A DNA stretch of 64,000 nt from Allium sativum (lineage: Eukaryota; Streptophyta; Magnoliopsida; Asparagales; Amaryllidaceae): the NCBI GenBank assembly GCA_030737875.1, contig CM060912.1:458308310-458372309 (forward strand). The letters run 5' to 3'. The notes beneath the pieces are model-generated. The model was not told where the DNA came from. It searched no databases and saw only the letters and a list, made by a program, of their open reading frames with translations. The translations under genes and the position numbers were made by a program. Positions 46,242 to 58,681 of the stretch are shown here, piece by piece; positions within the stretch are counted from its first letter, which is position 1, and each line of letters opens with the position of its first letter.

Positions 46242-47359
46242 TGTGACACCCTACGTCCGTTAATGTCACTCACTAAGGGAATGCATTAAGTTTCATGAAG
46301 CGTTATTGGTAATCAGACACAGAATAATTACAAAACAGATATAAATAAGATAGTAGTGGAAATTTAAATTTTTATTTCAGTATTAGTCATAATACCGTGG
46401 TCCATAATACCATAAGTCACAAATACCAATACAATAAAATAACTTCTGTCTTTCATCATCGGAGTACATAAAATATATAAAAAAATCTCCAATTGAAAGA
46501 GTTAAGCCATTGTAGAGACAAGAACTTGAGATATACTTCAGAAGTGTTCCTAGCGAGGTGATATCTGAATCCTGACTAAGCCTAGGTGTTTCCTCCCTAA
46601 GAACTTGGGGGGAGGGGGAGAGAGAACGGAAGAAAGAAGGAGAAACAAAAAGGGTCAGACATAAAATCTGGCGAATCTAGTTACTTTTAGCCAGTAGATA
46701 AATAAAAGTAACATGATAGGCATATAAAGTGGATAAGATAGAGAGATGACTACATAATTTGTAGGTGTGACAAGGTAAGCAAGATAAGGTGTACATGCCT
46801 CATTAATGATTACTCTGCACTATTACTGGTATATCCTGAAAGAGATGATCCCTTCAACTATAAGGTGGTGGACATAGGTATACGTCCAAATGTATCCTAA
46901 CTACTACACTGATCGATCAGCTCCCTAACCCTCGTAGATACCTTATGCTGTCCCCACAGAAGGAGGTATCACTTCCTAATGTGGCAACCCCTCATCGTAA
47001 TAATGTGAAAAACCATATCTACAGGCGTCACGATCATCTTATCCCCCTCTGCCCGGCCGGCTCGTGCACGCACATGGCCCGGTCGGTTTGCGCCGCCCAC
47101 ACCGTCCTCTACGTTTGGATCTCTTACAATCATTCAGTAAGCGTGTCCCTTCTCCGCCTAGTACATAGTACTTTGTTTGATACCTAATCCGGGTTACTAA
47201 CTGAAGCGGATCCCACACAATATGATACAAGCTCTCCCCTTTGTCTTGTATCCCCCACTAGGTTTTCGCTGACTATGTATACCACTAGGTGTCTTTAATT
47301 AAATAGCCTTATTTATTTCTACCGATTATGCTTACCTATAGATGTATTTAATACATAAC
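46242..47359 (-). repeat. Chromovirus 2 LTR, first segment
   Basis: It starts TGTGACACCC. The sequence is non-coding with scattered short frames. Near its right end the ~65-bp unit (ACTAGGTGTCTTTAATTA-ATA) begins. Segments 53282-54709 and 62409-63060 are the other parts of the same LTR. Confidence 0.65.
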
Positions 47360-48106
47360 TAGGGGTGAGCATTTCTTGGTGCAAACCAAATAAACCGGCC
47401 AAACCGGTATAGTTCGGTTTATATGGATCAGTTTGATTGGTTAATTGGATGGTTTTGGTTCTCATTTCTATTTATTTTGGTTTATCGGTCGGTTTTGGTT
47501 TTCAATATTGTGGTATTGGACTAACCGGTTAAACCGGTTATAAAATTTGGTTCATTTTTAAAGTTGGTAGGTAATGATATTTCTGTCCATTTTAGTGCAT
47601 AAAAAGAATCATCTTACAGTAAATGAGGAGCCACTACATTTTCCAAAGAAAACACTTAATGTTTGTTCAGCTAACATTTTTAGAAAAGTCATTAGTTAAA
47701 CGTTAGCCTAGGCTGCCACTTACTTTTTATATACTTCATTACTTCTTTCCTTTTACTTCCCAGCCAAAAATCATACGCTAGAAATGTCTTCCCCAATCAT
47801 CATCCAAAAACCCTAGCTGAGCCACCCTAAAAAATTAACTGATTTCAAGTCTCTCAAAATTTCAAATTGGGCTAAACATAATCGCAACATATCTTCTTCT
47901 CAAGGTTTCTTTTGCAGCTAAACTACTTCATCCATCTATGATTTATCACATGTAAGTATCTTATCTTACTAATTTGCAAAATCATTAGTTAATGTGTAAA
48001 AAATTTAATTGTACTTTAATTAATTTTGCTATTTGGAAGCCTGAAGACTGGAACTATGTTGTTGACTGAATTACAGTTGCAATTTTAGATTTGCACTTCC
48101 TGTTGT

Positions 48107-48609
48107 TAGGGCTGTCAATGGATACCCGAAAAATCCGATATCCGTCCGCATCCGTATCCGAAAAGAGGATAAATATCCGATATCCGAAAAAACGGATGCG
48201 GATACAGATACATAGATATCTGCATCCGAAAATTATCCGTCCGATTTTTCTTTAACATTAGGCTTAAAATTATATGTATTTCAGTATAATGAAAGAGATT
48301 TGTTTGTTGTTTTACTAAGTCGAAGGTATATATATTATGCAATAAATGCGTATTAGCAACTCAAATCTATTTAATTTCATCATATATGTTTATTTTTAAC
48401 ACTTTTGCGGTCAATGGAATTGAAAACCATTTATGTTAAACTAAAAATTTCAAATTATATTTGTTGATTTATCAATCGCTGGCGGATAGGATAATTATCC
48501 GATATCCGTCCGTATCCGCGGATACGGATATCCGATATCCGAAAATGGTTTCGGATACGGATACGAATATAGCACTATCCGTATCCGAAAGCATCCGTTG
48601 ACAGCCCTA
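48107..48609. mobile_element. 503-bp hAT-type MITE nested in the hAT
   Basis: The ends TAGGGCTGTCAATGGAT and, inversely, TAGGGCTGTCAACGGAT are flanked by the perfect 8-bp repeat CCTGTTGT (48099-48106 and 48610-48617). Subterminal GGATATCCGATATCCG repeats occur at both ends in many copies. It has no coding sequence. Confidence 0.93.
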
Positions 48610-49987
48610 CCTGTTGTAAGACGAATTGCAGCTACAAATTTTATTTTGTTTTAGATTTAGATTAGAGTATTAAAAGGATAGTTTTTGAATTAATAATCTG
48701 ATCGAGTTAAATGGGGAAAGGTGAAATTTTATTAGTTATCCTTAATTTTTTGATTATGAATGGACTCTACCTGTAAAAGAAATTCATTGATATTAATGTT
48801 TATTTGTTCATTTTCGCTGACCATGCTATTTAATGTGAATATATAAAGAAACAAAGCATGATAAATAGGGTAGCTTTAATGAGTCGGCGGAAAATATATT
48901 GAAGCAATAAAGAAATCAATGTTATACTGCAATTGATTGAAATCAGAAGAGGTAAGGTGACAAAGTAGATATATTGTATGGAAGAAAATATAGAAAGAAA
49001 GATAAAAAAATACACTCAAAATGTATTACTGTTGAAATATAAGAAGATGGGAAAATAGAAAGTAATAACTAATCAGTCTATCTCTATCAACTTGCATTAA
49101 TATTTGATTTAATTAGTTATTTAGAGTAAGTGATATTGACATGCTAGTTTTTCAAATACAATCCTCTGACTTTGTCCACATATATGCAATGTCAGAAAAC
49201 ATGTTACAAGTATTCCTAATTTGTATGCTAGAATATGATAGGTTTGACGCTGTTACGGCAAGCTTCACTTCATCCATAAACAAAATAGCAGTAAATCTTA
49301 TGTTTACATATAATTTCTCTATTACTCTTTCCATTTTAGCTACATTATGCATTTATGTTTTAGAAATACTAGTTAAATGAAGTTTCTATCAATTTTATTT
49401 ATTTCCATGTATTTTATATATGAATTCCTTATTAGCATATTAGTAAAACAGAATACACTGAAAGAAATTACATTTGTTAGGAAGAACTTCAGTAATTAAT
49501 TATTCTTTGTCTATGTACGCTATGTATTTTGTATACTGCTTAGTTAGTGGTTCTCAATTTTTGTTAAGCAGCAACACAATTAAAGGTATTTCCTCATTTT
49601 AGTATCACTCTTTCCATCTATGCTAGGCTTTTAATCAATTAATTCAATGTGTTTTGTCAATTTCTTTTTCTCTCATATAAAAAACTTGTTAGTCCAATTG
49701 CTCTTCATATTTGTTAAGAATTAAGCACATTAATTAATCAATTAAGAGCAACTTTTGATTTCTTTTATCTCCTTTCATATTCTATTTTTGTTATATATTG
49801 TTGTTACTTTTGATTTATTGTTTCTAAAATAGTAATTAAATGAACATTAATTTTTAAATATGTACAAATCTTATTATTATCAATTGTTTCTTCTTTTATT
49901 GACTGTATGGATGCATCTGTGCAGATACATTTCAAATCAAATATTGCATATTGTGACATGGGATCTTAGCAACATCCGCCAACTACA

Positions 49988-52358
49988 ATGGATAAGTCAA
50001 CATCAAATCTAGCTTAAACAACATCTCATGCATTGCAGGTTAGATTTTATCTATATTTCTTTCTCTTTCCCTTTTTTATGTGCAATGCGACTGCAAATTA
50101 AAGCTGAAATGTAAATGGGCACATTTAGTATGATATCTAAATTGAAATTTGTATATAAATATGATCTTATTTTTTCAGTTTTAAAATTTCTTTAACTTCA
50201 TGCTAATATTTATAAAAATATATTTTATACAGGTTGATCAAGATGGTAAAACTACACAGCAGTTAGCGCTTACTAATTGTCAAAATCCTTCGAAGGTTAG
50301 AGTGAAAAGAAAAGGGGGAAAGAAAAGATCTGAAGTTTGGGATCGTTTTGATACATTTAAAGATGAAGAAGGAGACTACAAAGCTCACTGCAAATACTGT
50401 AAAAAAGAATATTATGCTGATACAAATAAAAATGGTACGTCGTCTGAAAACTCACATCGCTTTATGCAAGGAATTTCCACATAACAAAGACCTCACACAA
50501 GCACAAATTAATCTTAAAATTAGTGAAAATGGCAGAGCAAATGCTTTAACTGCATTGAAATTTAATGCAAGTGATGTGAGAAAGGCATTATCTTATTTTA
50601 TTATATTAGATGAGCTGCCATTCAAAATAGTAGAAGGGGTTGGATTTAAATATTTTCTAGCTAAAGCACTTGGACCTCAGTTTCGTTGCCCTTCTAGATT
50701 TACTATTCAGAGAGATTGTATGAAATATATTTGGAAGAAAAAGCAAAATTGAAATCAATTCTTAATGACTCTTCCCCAATGATTTGTCTTACTACTGATA
50801 CATGGACATCTATTCAAAGAATTAATTACATGTGTCTAACTGCTCATTGGATTGATGATGATTGGGTATTTTGAAAAAGGGTTTTAAATTTCTATCTAAT
50901 ATCAAGTCATCGGGGCGAAGATTTAGGTAGAGCAGTGGAAAATTGCTTAATCAATTGGGGTATTGATAAAGTATTTACAATTACAGTCGATAATGCTAGC
51001 TCAAATGATGTTATGATTGGTTATCTAAAACGCAGATTTAATAATGTGAAAGGAATTGTTTTAGATGGTAGATACTTACACATGCGATGCATTGCTCATA
51101 TTATAAATTTAGTTGTAAACGATGGACTGAAAGAAATTGGTGAATCGGTATCACGTATACGAGCTGCAGTTAGGTATGTTAGACAATCACCTTCCAGATT
51201 TGAAAATTTCAAAAATTGTGTTTCACTTGAAAAACTAGAGTATAAATGTGGATTATGTTTAGATGTACCTACCAGGTGGAATTCCACATATTTTATGCTT
51301 TATGCAGCACAAAAATACGAACAAGCTTTTGAGAGATTTGACATGGAAGATAGATTTTTTAGAAGTGAGTTGGAAAAAGTGGGAGGGGTACCTTTGGAAA
51401 GTGATTGGGATAATGCTAGAAAATTATGTGAGTTTCTTAACAAATTTTTTGAACTCACATTACTTGTGTCGGGGTCAACTTATGTAACTAGTAATTGTAA
51501 TTTTCATGAGATAAGTACAGTTATTGAAAGCTTGGAAAAATTACAAATGAGCAATGATCCTAATTTGCAGCGTATGGCCCGAAAAATGAAGGAGAAGTAT
51601 GATAAATATTGGGGAAGTTGGGAGAAAATGAACATGTTAACCTATGTAGCTGTCATTCTTGATCCACGCTGGAAGTTTAGCTACATTGAATTTTCATTGG
51701 AAATTTTGTACCCCTCCACATATATTGAAAAAGTTCAGTTGGTTAAAAATGCAACATTTCAAATATTTAGCGAGTATAAAACAAAATATGGAAGCTCTGA
51801 TCAATGTATTGAGGTAGCTACTGATATTGAAAATGAGGATGATGTGGTTGATTTAAGAGCTCGATTTAAAAGGTTTAAAGCTTTGAACAACAGTGGAGTA
51901 AGTAAATCTGAATTGGAAAAATATCTTAATGAAGAAAATGAGGTTGATTCTGCGGAATTTGACATTTTAAAATATCGGAAAGAAAATAGTTTGAGATTTC
52001 CCGTTCTTTCTAGACTGGCTCGTGATATACCAGCAATTCCCATATCTAGAGTAGCTTCAGAATCTACTTTTAGCACAAGTGGAAGAGTTCTTGATTCATT
52101 TAGAAGCTCATTAACACCTAAAATCGTTCAATCTCTTGTGTGCACTGAGGATTGGTTACGCAATAATTTTTCTGCATCTAAAATTAGCTATGAGGAAGAA
52201 GATTTAAACATATTGGAGGAATTAGAGTCTGGTAAGAACATGCATATCTTTTATTATGCTTTTACTTTATGAATTATAATAAACCATTGTTTTATGATTC
52301 TAATACTTTAATTTCAGATATGAGCAAGCTGGCCTTTGATCCTGTTGCAACTATGTGA
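49988..52358 (+). pseudogene. hAT transposase (BED finger, hAT dimerisation domain), broken
   Basis: Exon 1 (49988-50038, stop TAA in it) joins exon 2 at 50233 after an ACAG acceptor. A BED finger follows (VWDRFDTF, HCKYCKKEYY, then THIALCK). The frame shifts by one base near 50430 and returns near 50750; a TGA lies at 50872. The remainder is open: ITVDNASSNDVM, LDVPTRWNSTYFML, and the dimerisation region (RFPVLSRLARDIPAIPISRV, ASESTFSTSGR). An intron at 52232-52317 leads to a last exon ending 52358. The layout matches RICESLEEPER-like transposases. It is inactive as it stands. Confidence 0.92.
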
Positions 52359-53281
52359 GTTTAGTCTGGTAAGTGCAATCCATAATTATGTATGCTTGCA
52401 CTAAAATGAATTCCCCTTTTTTCATAAGCTTAAACTTTTGACTTCCAAGATAAATATCTTTCATTTTTCCAAATGATATTAGTATGGCCTTCAAGTATGG
52501 ATGACATGATTTTACAAGGTAATTCACTCCAGAATTTCATGCAGGTTGTTTCATTTTTGAATTCAGTAATTGTAATTGAATTCTGTCCAATATTAATAAT
52601 TGTTTCATGTCATGCAAGGTCTTGCTAGCCTTTTCATATTTAACATTCTTAAAAAACTATGAAAAAAGCATATATTTCTGTGTACTTACTAATTTTGAAA
52701 CTCGTCTTTGTTACAGGATTTGTTGACTAAGGGATGATGGGAAATTACAACTAGAATGCATAATTCAAGATCCAGATTTAGAGTCTTAGTTTTTAGATAA
52801 TCATGGTGTAGCATCAAGTTTGGTTATGATGTTCCTTATGTATTTTTTGCTAGTTATCAGTCTTGCTTGTGAAAAGTAGTATAATTACTGTATTTTGACT
52901 TATGTAAGAAACTTTGCATTTTGAATCTTTATGCTGCGAAATATGATTTCAGTCATGACTTAGAAATGCATTTACAAAATTATTTTGTTGATGTGTCATA
53001 CTGTACCATGTAAATGAAATTGTAGCTGTGGTTGATTTACTGTGAAGCCTAGTTTTTATCATGTACTTTTACTTTTTCCATTAGTAATATATTTTGGGCC
53101 ACTTACAACTCAACCAAGCCCAACCAATTAAACTGACTGAACCGTACCGGTTTTTTCGGTTTGGTTTTTAAGAAAATTGGATTGGTTTGGACTGGTTTTG
53201 TTTTGATGAACGAACTGTTTGGTTTTGATGTTTTTTGAAAAATATAAACCGAACCGACCGTTTGCTCACCCTATACATAAC

Positions 53282-54709
53282 CCCTAATCTTCCAACTGGT
53301 TATGCTTACCTATAGGTGTCTTTAATTACATAACCCTCTCACTTCTACAAGTTATGTTTACCCTAAAAGGTGTCTTTAATTACATAACTTTATTATTTCC
53401 ATCGATTATTCATACCACTAGGTGTCTTTAATTACATAACCTTAACGGGTTAAATTTGTGGGCCTATATGTGAATATTACCAATCCCCTCTTCGGATTTA
53501 CTTAACCCACCCCTCAACCATGTTTACTTAACCCCCAACTTAAATTTAAGTCCATACCATCCATATGGATTAACTTAGGTTAAGTAGTCCAATTCATTAC
53601 CATGTCCATTTATGGTTTCATAATGGGCCAAACCTCCCACATTAGGCCTACGCATGTGGATGTTGGACATGCCGGTCGGGTCCGCGCAGACTTATTCCAC
53701 AATTGGGCCTAACCTTGTGTCATAGCCCGATTAGTATTTATGTACTTAGACCTCCCACATTTAGGTTCAACATTAGTGGCTGCTGGATATGCCCATCGGG
53801 TCCGGGCAGACTTCCACCACTAGTGTAACCTAACCTCGTGTCATAAGTACAAATACAATTCCTAATTGTAATTACTAGACATTCCATTTTTAATTAATTA
53901 ATCAACTAATTAATCCTTCCTTTTATAGGTGTCAATACCTATTTTACCCAATAATTTGAATTACATGTCCATAAATGTTCACATTCAAATTATGTCATTT
54001 TTAACCCTTTTTCCCCCGTTCCTTAACTAGCTCCCTCACATAATTGGCAACATGCCTAGGCTAGACAATAGCCTAGTCATAAACGATAAAAGGGAAAATA
54101 ATGGGAATACAACTAAAGTGATCATCTTGGCACAAACATAACTTGTATGACAATAAGGTGAACATACATACTAGCATGGACATGAAATTGTCATCATAAC
54201 ACGGTGGACATAAAACATAAGGTGATAATTTAGATCACATAAATAGATCTAACATGTTAACATAAAGTGATAATTTAGGTCACATAAAATAGATCTAACA
54301 TGATAACATAAGGTGACAATTTAGATCACATAAAATAGATCTAACATGTTAACATAAGATCACATAAAATAGATCTAAAATGAATCATAAGGTGACAATT
54401 TAGATCACATAAAATAGATCTAACATGTTAACAGAAGGGGGCAATTTAGATCACATAAAATAGATCTAACATATTAACATAAGGTGACAATTTAAATCAC
54501 ATAAAATAGATCTAACATAAATCATAAGGTGACAATTTAGATCACATAAAATAGATCTAACATGTTAACATAAGGTGACGATTCAGATCACTTGAAACAG
54601 GTCTGTACACATCATAGCATATCATAAAAGTTACAAACCAAGATCCACAATAATAACATAGTAGAACAATCACAATTGAAATGGGTCTAGAGAAATAGAT
54701 CTATCATGA
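53282..54709 (-). repeat. Chromovirus 2 LTR, second segment, with a 118-bp duplication
   Basis: CCTCCCACATT starts units at 53633 and 53751 (period 118 bp), each containing CATCGGGTCCG-GCAGACTT-like words and a CCTAACCT-GTGTCATA end. The rest has no genes. Confidence 0.65.
54190..54600. repeat. ~46-bp tandem repeats within the LTR
   Basis: About eight units of AACATAAGGTGACAATTTAG plus ATCACATAAAATAGATCTAA, with small deletions in some. It may be a minisatellite in the regulatory (U3) part of the LTR, as the LTR promoter on the minus strand lies to the right. Confidence 0.85.
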
Positions 54710-55548
54710 TGTTAGACCAAAAAGTGGTTCTAACACCCAAATTGACTAAAAGTAGAATAAAATAAGATCAAAAGTAAAATGAACACACAGGATTTATAGT
54801 GGTTCGGCGAAGAAATGCCTACGTCCACTTGTCTTTCACTATTTTCAATGATGTAGTTGCAATTACAATGAAATATTCACTGAACTTCTCTCACAACTCA
54901 CTTATATTCACTCAATTGTCTAAAAACAAATAATGAAAGAAGATTTGGATTTTCCGGGAGTGCTGAAATTCGGGTTATGAAGGTGGTTCAACTCTCAATG
55001 TGCCAGAAAAAAAATCCTTTTCTTTGTCTCCAGACGGGGTATTTATAGGTGAGAATTTGCTCAGAACCCGATCCGGATCGGAGCCACTTGTCATCCATCC
55101 CATCAGCCTCGGGTTCGGACGGATTTCTATGTTGACAACGAATTAGAGTAGTGGACGTTGTGGGTAGGAACTGGTCATAGCCGCTCCGAATAACCATGCG
55201 CTCATGGAGGAGAGTGACGTGGAAGACAGGCTCGGGTCGGAAGGGTATGCACAAGGGGTTCGGATCGGAGTACTCGATCCGACCCGGAATGACTTAGGAC
55301 TAATTCCTGTTTTTATTCCGCTCCGCTCAGATCTGTTGCTCTCCGCTCCAGCTGGAAATAGGTTGCTCTCCGATCCGAACAGACGTGCCTCTCTGATTCC
55401 AACAACAATAGTTCACCGATCCGAACAACAGACTTTATCCGATCTGAACCGCTACACTGCTCCGATCCGACCCGCTTCAGTGTTTTTCAAGATCTTCAAT
55501 ATTTTACATTTTGACTTTGTGTTTCCCAATTCACAAAGTGGGCTAACA
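54710..55548 (-). repeat. 3' LTR of the Tat-lineage element
   Basis: It starts TGTTAGACC and ends GGCTAACA (plus strand). CTATAAATACC on the minus strand (about 55028-55040) is the TATA box. The CCGATCCGAAC word is reiterated in it. Confidence 0.93.
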
Positions 55549-56922
55549 TTTTTCCCCCTCAAAGGATGCTTCTGTTGGAGACGGAGCATGCTTTGACCAT
55601 CATTGCACAGCGCTCTTCGAGGTGATTTTTCTTTTGATTTTCCTTGTGTTTTCATCTTTTTCTTCAAATTTCAATTTAATTCGTTGCTGAGCTAAAGAAC
55701 TCGGTTCGGTTCGGATTCCGATCCGAACAGACACCTTCTCCTTTCTATTTTTCACTGGACTATTGGGCCAAGCTTTGCTTCTGGACTGTCTATCCGATCC
55801 GAACGGGGGGTTCTTCTACTGGGCTGCCGATCCGAATGGGGAGACGAATAGACACTCTTCTCCTCTATATAAACACTGCCTTCTTCCTTCTTTCATTTTT
55901 ACTGTTTTACGCCCCAAGTTCTGCAAAACGAGAGAAAAAAAACTAATTTGTGAAGCATCAAAATTCCTTTTAATTCTCGAAGTAATTACATCGGTAGGTT
56001 ATAAAACTTCAGATAATCCCTTTTTTAATTGATTTCGATTCGGATTCGTAGGCGATTTGATGATTTGAGTATGAAAATTGGACAACCTTGCCACCGTGAC
56101 CCCCCCTCATCATCGTCGCCAGTATACTCGTCACCATCTCGAGGTTGGAACAGAGGGGATTAGAATTCGTTGTTGAGTGCGCCAGCGTATGATTGCTTGG
56201 CTTTGATTTGGGTGATGGGTACGAAATTGGCATTGGCGTTGGTTAGGGAAGAATTAGGATGAAGGAGAAGAAGAAGATAGTAGGGAATCGGTTCGGTTCG
56301 GAGGGATATGGAAGGTGAACAAATAAGGGAAGAAAGAAGGAAATTCAGGAGGTCGGACCGGGTCGGGGCAAGTAAAGAAAGAAAAAAGAAAAGAAATCCA
56401 GGAGATTGGATCGGGTCGGAGCAAGTATTTAAGAAAGAGGGAAAGGGAGCTTGCCTAACCGGATCGGGTCGGACCATAAGATAAAAGGAGGAGAAGTATG
56501 ACTATGTGATCCGATCCGAACCGTTAGAGGACTCTACCTCCGAACCGATCCGATTTTGATTTCTGAATTCCACAGTTTATCCGAGCCCAAGTCGAGGCTG
56601 CACCCCCGATCCGATCCCCCTAAGCGCGCCCGAACCGAACAGAAAAGTAGTTCACCTTAATGCATAAGAACTTGTTTAACTGGCCCAATCAACTTTTGGC
56701 ATAATCTTCAACCTAATGGACAGTTAGGATAGTGCCTTGCAAACGTAACTGGACATCAAGAACTACTTCAACTCTTTATATTTTGCCAAACTTTTTCGTC
56801 GCACTTTTAAACATTTACTTTGCACTTTCCGCATGCATTGTTTACACTTTAGTTTGCACACATACACGGGGGGATACAGGCTAATTTGCTCTAATTTGTG
56901 CTATTGCTTCTTCAATAGTTTT
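55549..56922. other. Non-coding 3' region of the Tat-lineage element
   Basis: It lies between the LTR and the antisense ORF, rich in CCGATCCGAAC and its inverse. Short frames are not genes. A long untranslated 3' part is usual for Tat elements. Confidence 0.6.
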
Positions 56923-57372
56923 ATGACCATGAGACCCAGACGCTCTTCCAGACTAGGTGAGAGGAAAGAAGCCCCGGAAACCTCTAACAAAATTACTCTC
57001 GATGACATATCTTCTCCGTCGGATCCAGAATGGAATAATGAGGGTTCAGACTACGGGGTTGGAAATCGTGAAAGTGACGAGGTGTCTTCGGAGAATGAAG
57101 TTTCTCTAGGTTTTGAGGAGGAAGGAGGGATTGGTGACGACCGGGCCCCTGATGAATTTGAATCAGCTGTCATATTGGAATCACCTCCAGATTCCGTTGA
57201 ATCAACAATCGACAACGATCGACTTATCCGAATTTGCTTAAAGTACGGGATAATGAAAAGGGACACTCTAGTGCCTTCGAGATCTGATCATCCCCACAAT
57301 CCTCCGGAAGGATATATGGCAATCACCCGGTTGATGTGCATGGTCGGCGCTATCCTCCGGAAGGATATATGA
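56923..57372 (+). pseudogene. Antisense ORF of the Tat-lineage element, truncated
   Basis: On the strand opposite to gag-pol, the frame from ATG 56923 reads MRPRRSSRLGERKEAPETS, an acidic middle (SDEVSSENEVSLGFEEE), then LIRICLKYGI and PPEGYMAI, after which a deletion cuts it. Tat-clade elements are known to carry antisense ORFs here (for example gene23 of Grande). PPEGY resembles the start of the conserved domain of these proteins (the 'putative gypsy type transposon' family). The tail MAITRLMCMVG-ILRKDI is likely filler from the deletion. Function is unknown. Confidence 0.65.
57299..57371. repeat. 20-bp repeat at the deletion junction
   Basis: ATCCTCCGGAAGGATATATG occurs at 57299-57318 and again at 57352-57371, separated by 33 bp. 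The second copy abuts the broken RNase H sequence. This looks like filler copied during end joining. The word contains a short palindrome, TCCTCCGGAAGGA. Confidence 0.85.
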
Positions 57373-58681
57373 CAAATGCTAATTTCTTGCTTACATAATA
57401 TACTGGCTTTTGCACTTTGTCTTCTTCTCGGACCAAGGCTGTGCTAACGGCGTGAGCTGAGACTGCCAAGTAAACAAACAATTCTTCGTGATCCACTGGC
57501 TTTGACAAAATCGGCGGTTTTTCTAGTAGTTCCAATAAATTTCGAAAGGCCTCAACACAGTCCGGAGTCCACTCGAAGTTCTTCTTTCCCCTTTTAATCA
57601 AATCAAAAAACGGGACGCATTTGTTTGTGGCTTTAGAGATAAATCTACTCAACGTAGCTACTTTCCCTGCAAGACTTTGGACGTCTTTAATTCTCCTCGG
57701 CTTTTCAATGTTTCTAATCGCTGCTATTTGGCTAGGATTGATTTCAATTCCTCGGGAACTCACAATGAAGCCTAAAATTTTTCCCGATGCCACTCCAAAT
57801 GAACATTTCAAAGGATTCAACTTCATCCGATACTTTCGCAGGATGCCAAACATTTCCGCCAAGTCTTGCGTATGGCTGGAGGACTGTTTCGATTTGACAA
57901 GCATATCATCCACGTAAACTTCCATAGTCTTCCCTATTTGATTATAAAACATTCTGTTCACCAAGCGCTGATAAGTGGCTCCGGCGTTTTTCAATCCGAA
58001 TGGCATTACAACATAACAATATAACCCCAAATTTGTAATGAAGCTCGTATGTTCTTGATCTGGTATGTGCATAGGAATTTGGTTGTACCCAGAATATGCG
58101 TCCATGAAAGAGAGAAGTTCATGACCTGCTGTCGAATTTACAAGCTGGTCAATCCTGGGAAGTGGGAAACTATCTTTTGGGCAAGCTTTGTTCAAATCTG
58201 AAAAATCAATGCAAGTCCGCCACTTTCCATTCGGCTTCTTTACCAAGACGGGATTCGATATCAAGTCGGGATATTTCGAATCTCGAATAAATCCGTTCTG
58301 CTTCAGCTTCTCCACTTCCTCTTTGAGAGCGGCCGACCTCTCTGGGCCCAGCATACGTCTCTTTTGCCTCACAGTCGGATGTTTCGGGTTTACATTTAGT
58401 GTGTGACTTATGATGGATGGCGATATCCCACACATGTCAGCGTGGGTCCAGGCAAACACGTCCAAGTTCGCCTTCAAGAAGTCCGTTAGTTCTTTGGCCC
58501 GACGTGGATCCAATTGAGATCCAATCTTCAAAACTCTTGTTGGATCAGCTTCATCAATGGGAATTTCCACTGTCCTTTCATTAGGAGTTGCATTTCTAGT
58601 CTCTGGCTCCTCGTCTTTTCTGGGATCCAGGTCTTCAGGCGTTCCTTTGGGCAACTCCTTCGGGGTTGATCTCTCTAATTG
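57350..58681 (-). pseudogene. Tat-lineage reverse transcriptase, truncated in RNase H
   Basis: This region continues the gag-protease frame. Landmarks are VEKLKQNGFIRDSKYPDLIS, WRTCIDFSDLNKACPKDSFP, YVVMPFGLKNAGATYQRL, YVDDMLVKSK (catalytic YVDD) and KILGFIVSSRGIE. RNase H starts (ELFVYLAVSAHAVSTALV, KPVYYVSKKL) and is cut at about 57371, where the antisense ORF begins. The rest of RNase H and all of integrase are missing. A stop at about 58682 separates it from protease. Confidence 0.92.

Larger units (their letters stand above)
47360..53273 (+). mobile_element. hAT transposon (RICESLEEPER-type), 5.9 kb
   Basis: The ends are TAGGGGTGAGCA and TGCTCACCCTA, imperfect inverted repeats with hAT character. 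The perfect 8-bp duplication TACATAAC flanks them (47352-47359, 53274-53281). Subterminal AACCGG/CCGGTT words (AAACCGGTATAG and inverse) lie near both ends. A decayed transposase occupies 49988-52358. A 503-bp MITE is inserted at 48107. Confidence 0.93.
47262..53445. repeat. ~65-bp minisatellite in the LTR, split by the hAT
   Basis: TAGGTGTCTTTAATTACATAAC-type units occur before the hAT (from 47285, and 47345) and after it (53314, 53369, 53420), separated by pyrimidine-rich links with CGATTATG or GTTATG. The hAT target duplication TACATAAC is itself part of this unit. Confidence 0.8.

Noticed and set aside
47360..47580. Possible Helitron or promoter region with AACCGG words
   Set aside because: These words are the subterminal repeats of the hAT element and recur inverted at its other end, so no separate feature is needed.
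54190..54600. Regularly spaced repeats resembling a CRISPR array
   Set aside because: The units are contiguous tandem repeats without unique spacers, in a plant LTR. CRISPR arrays do not occur in plant nuclear DNA.
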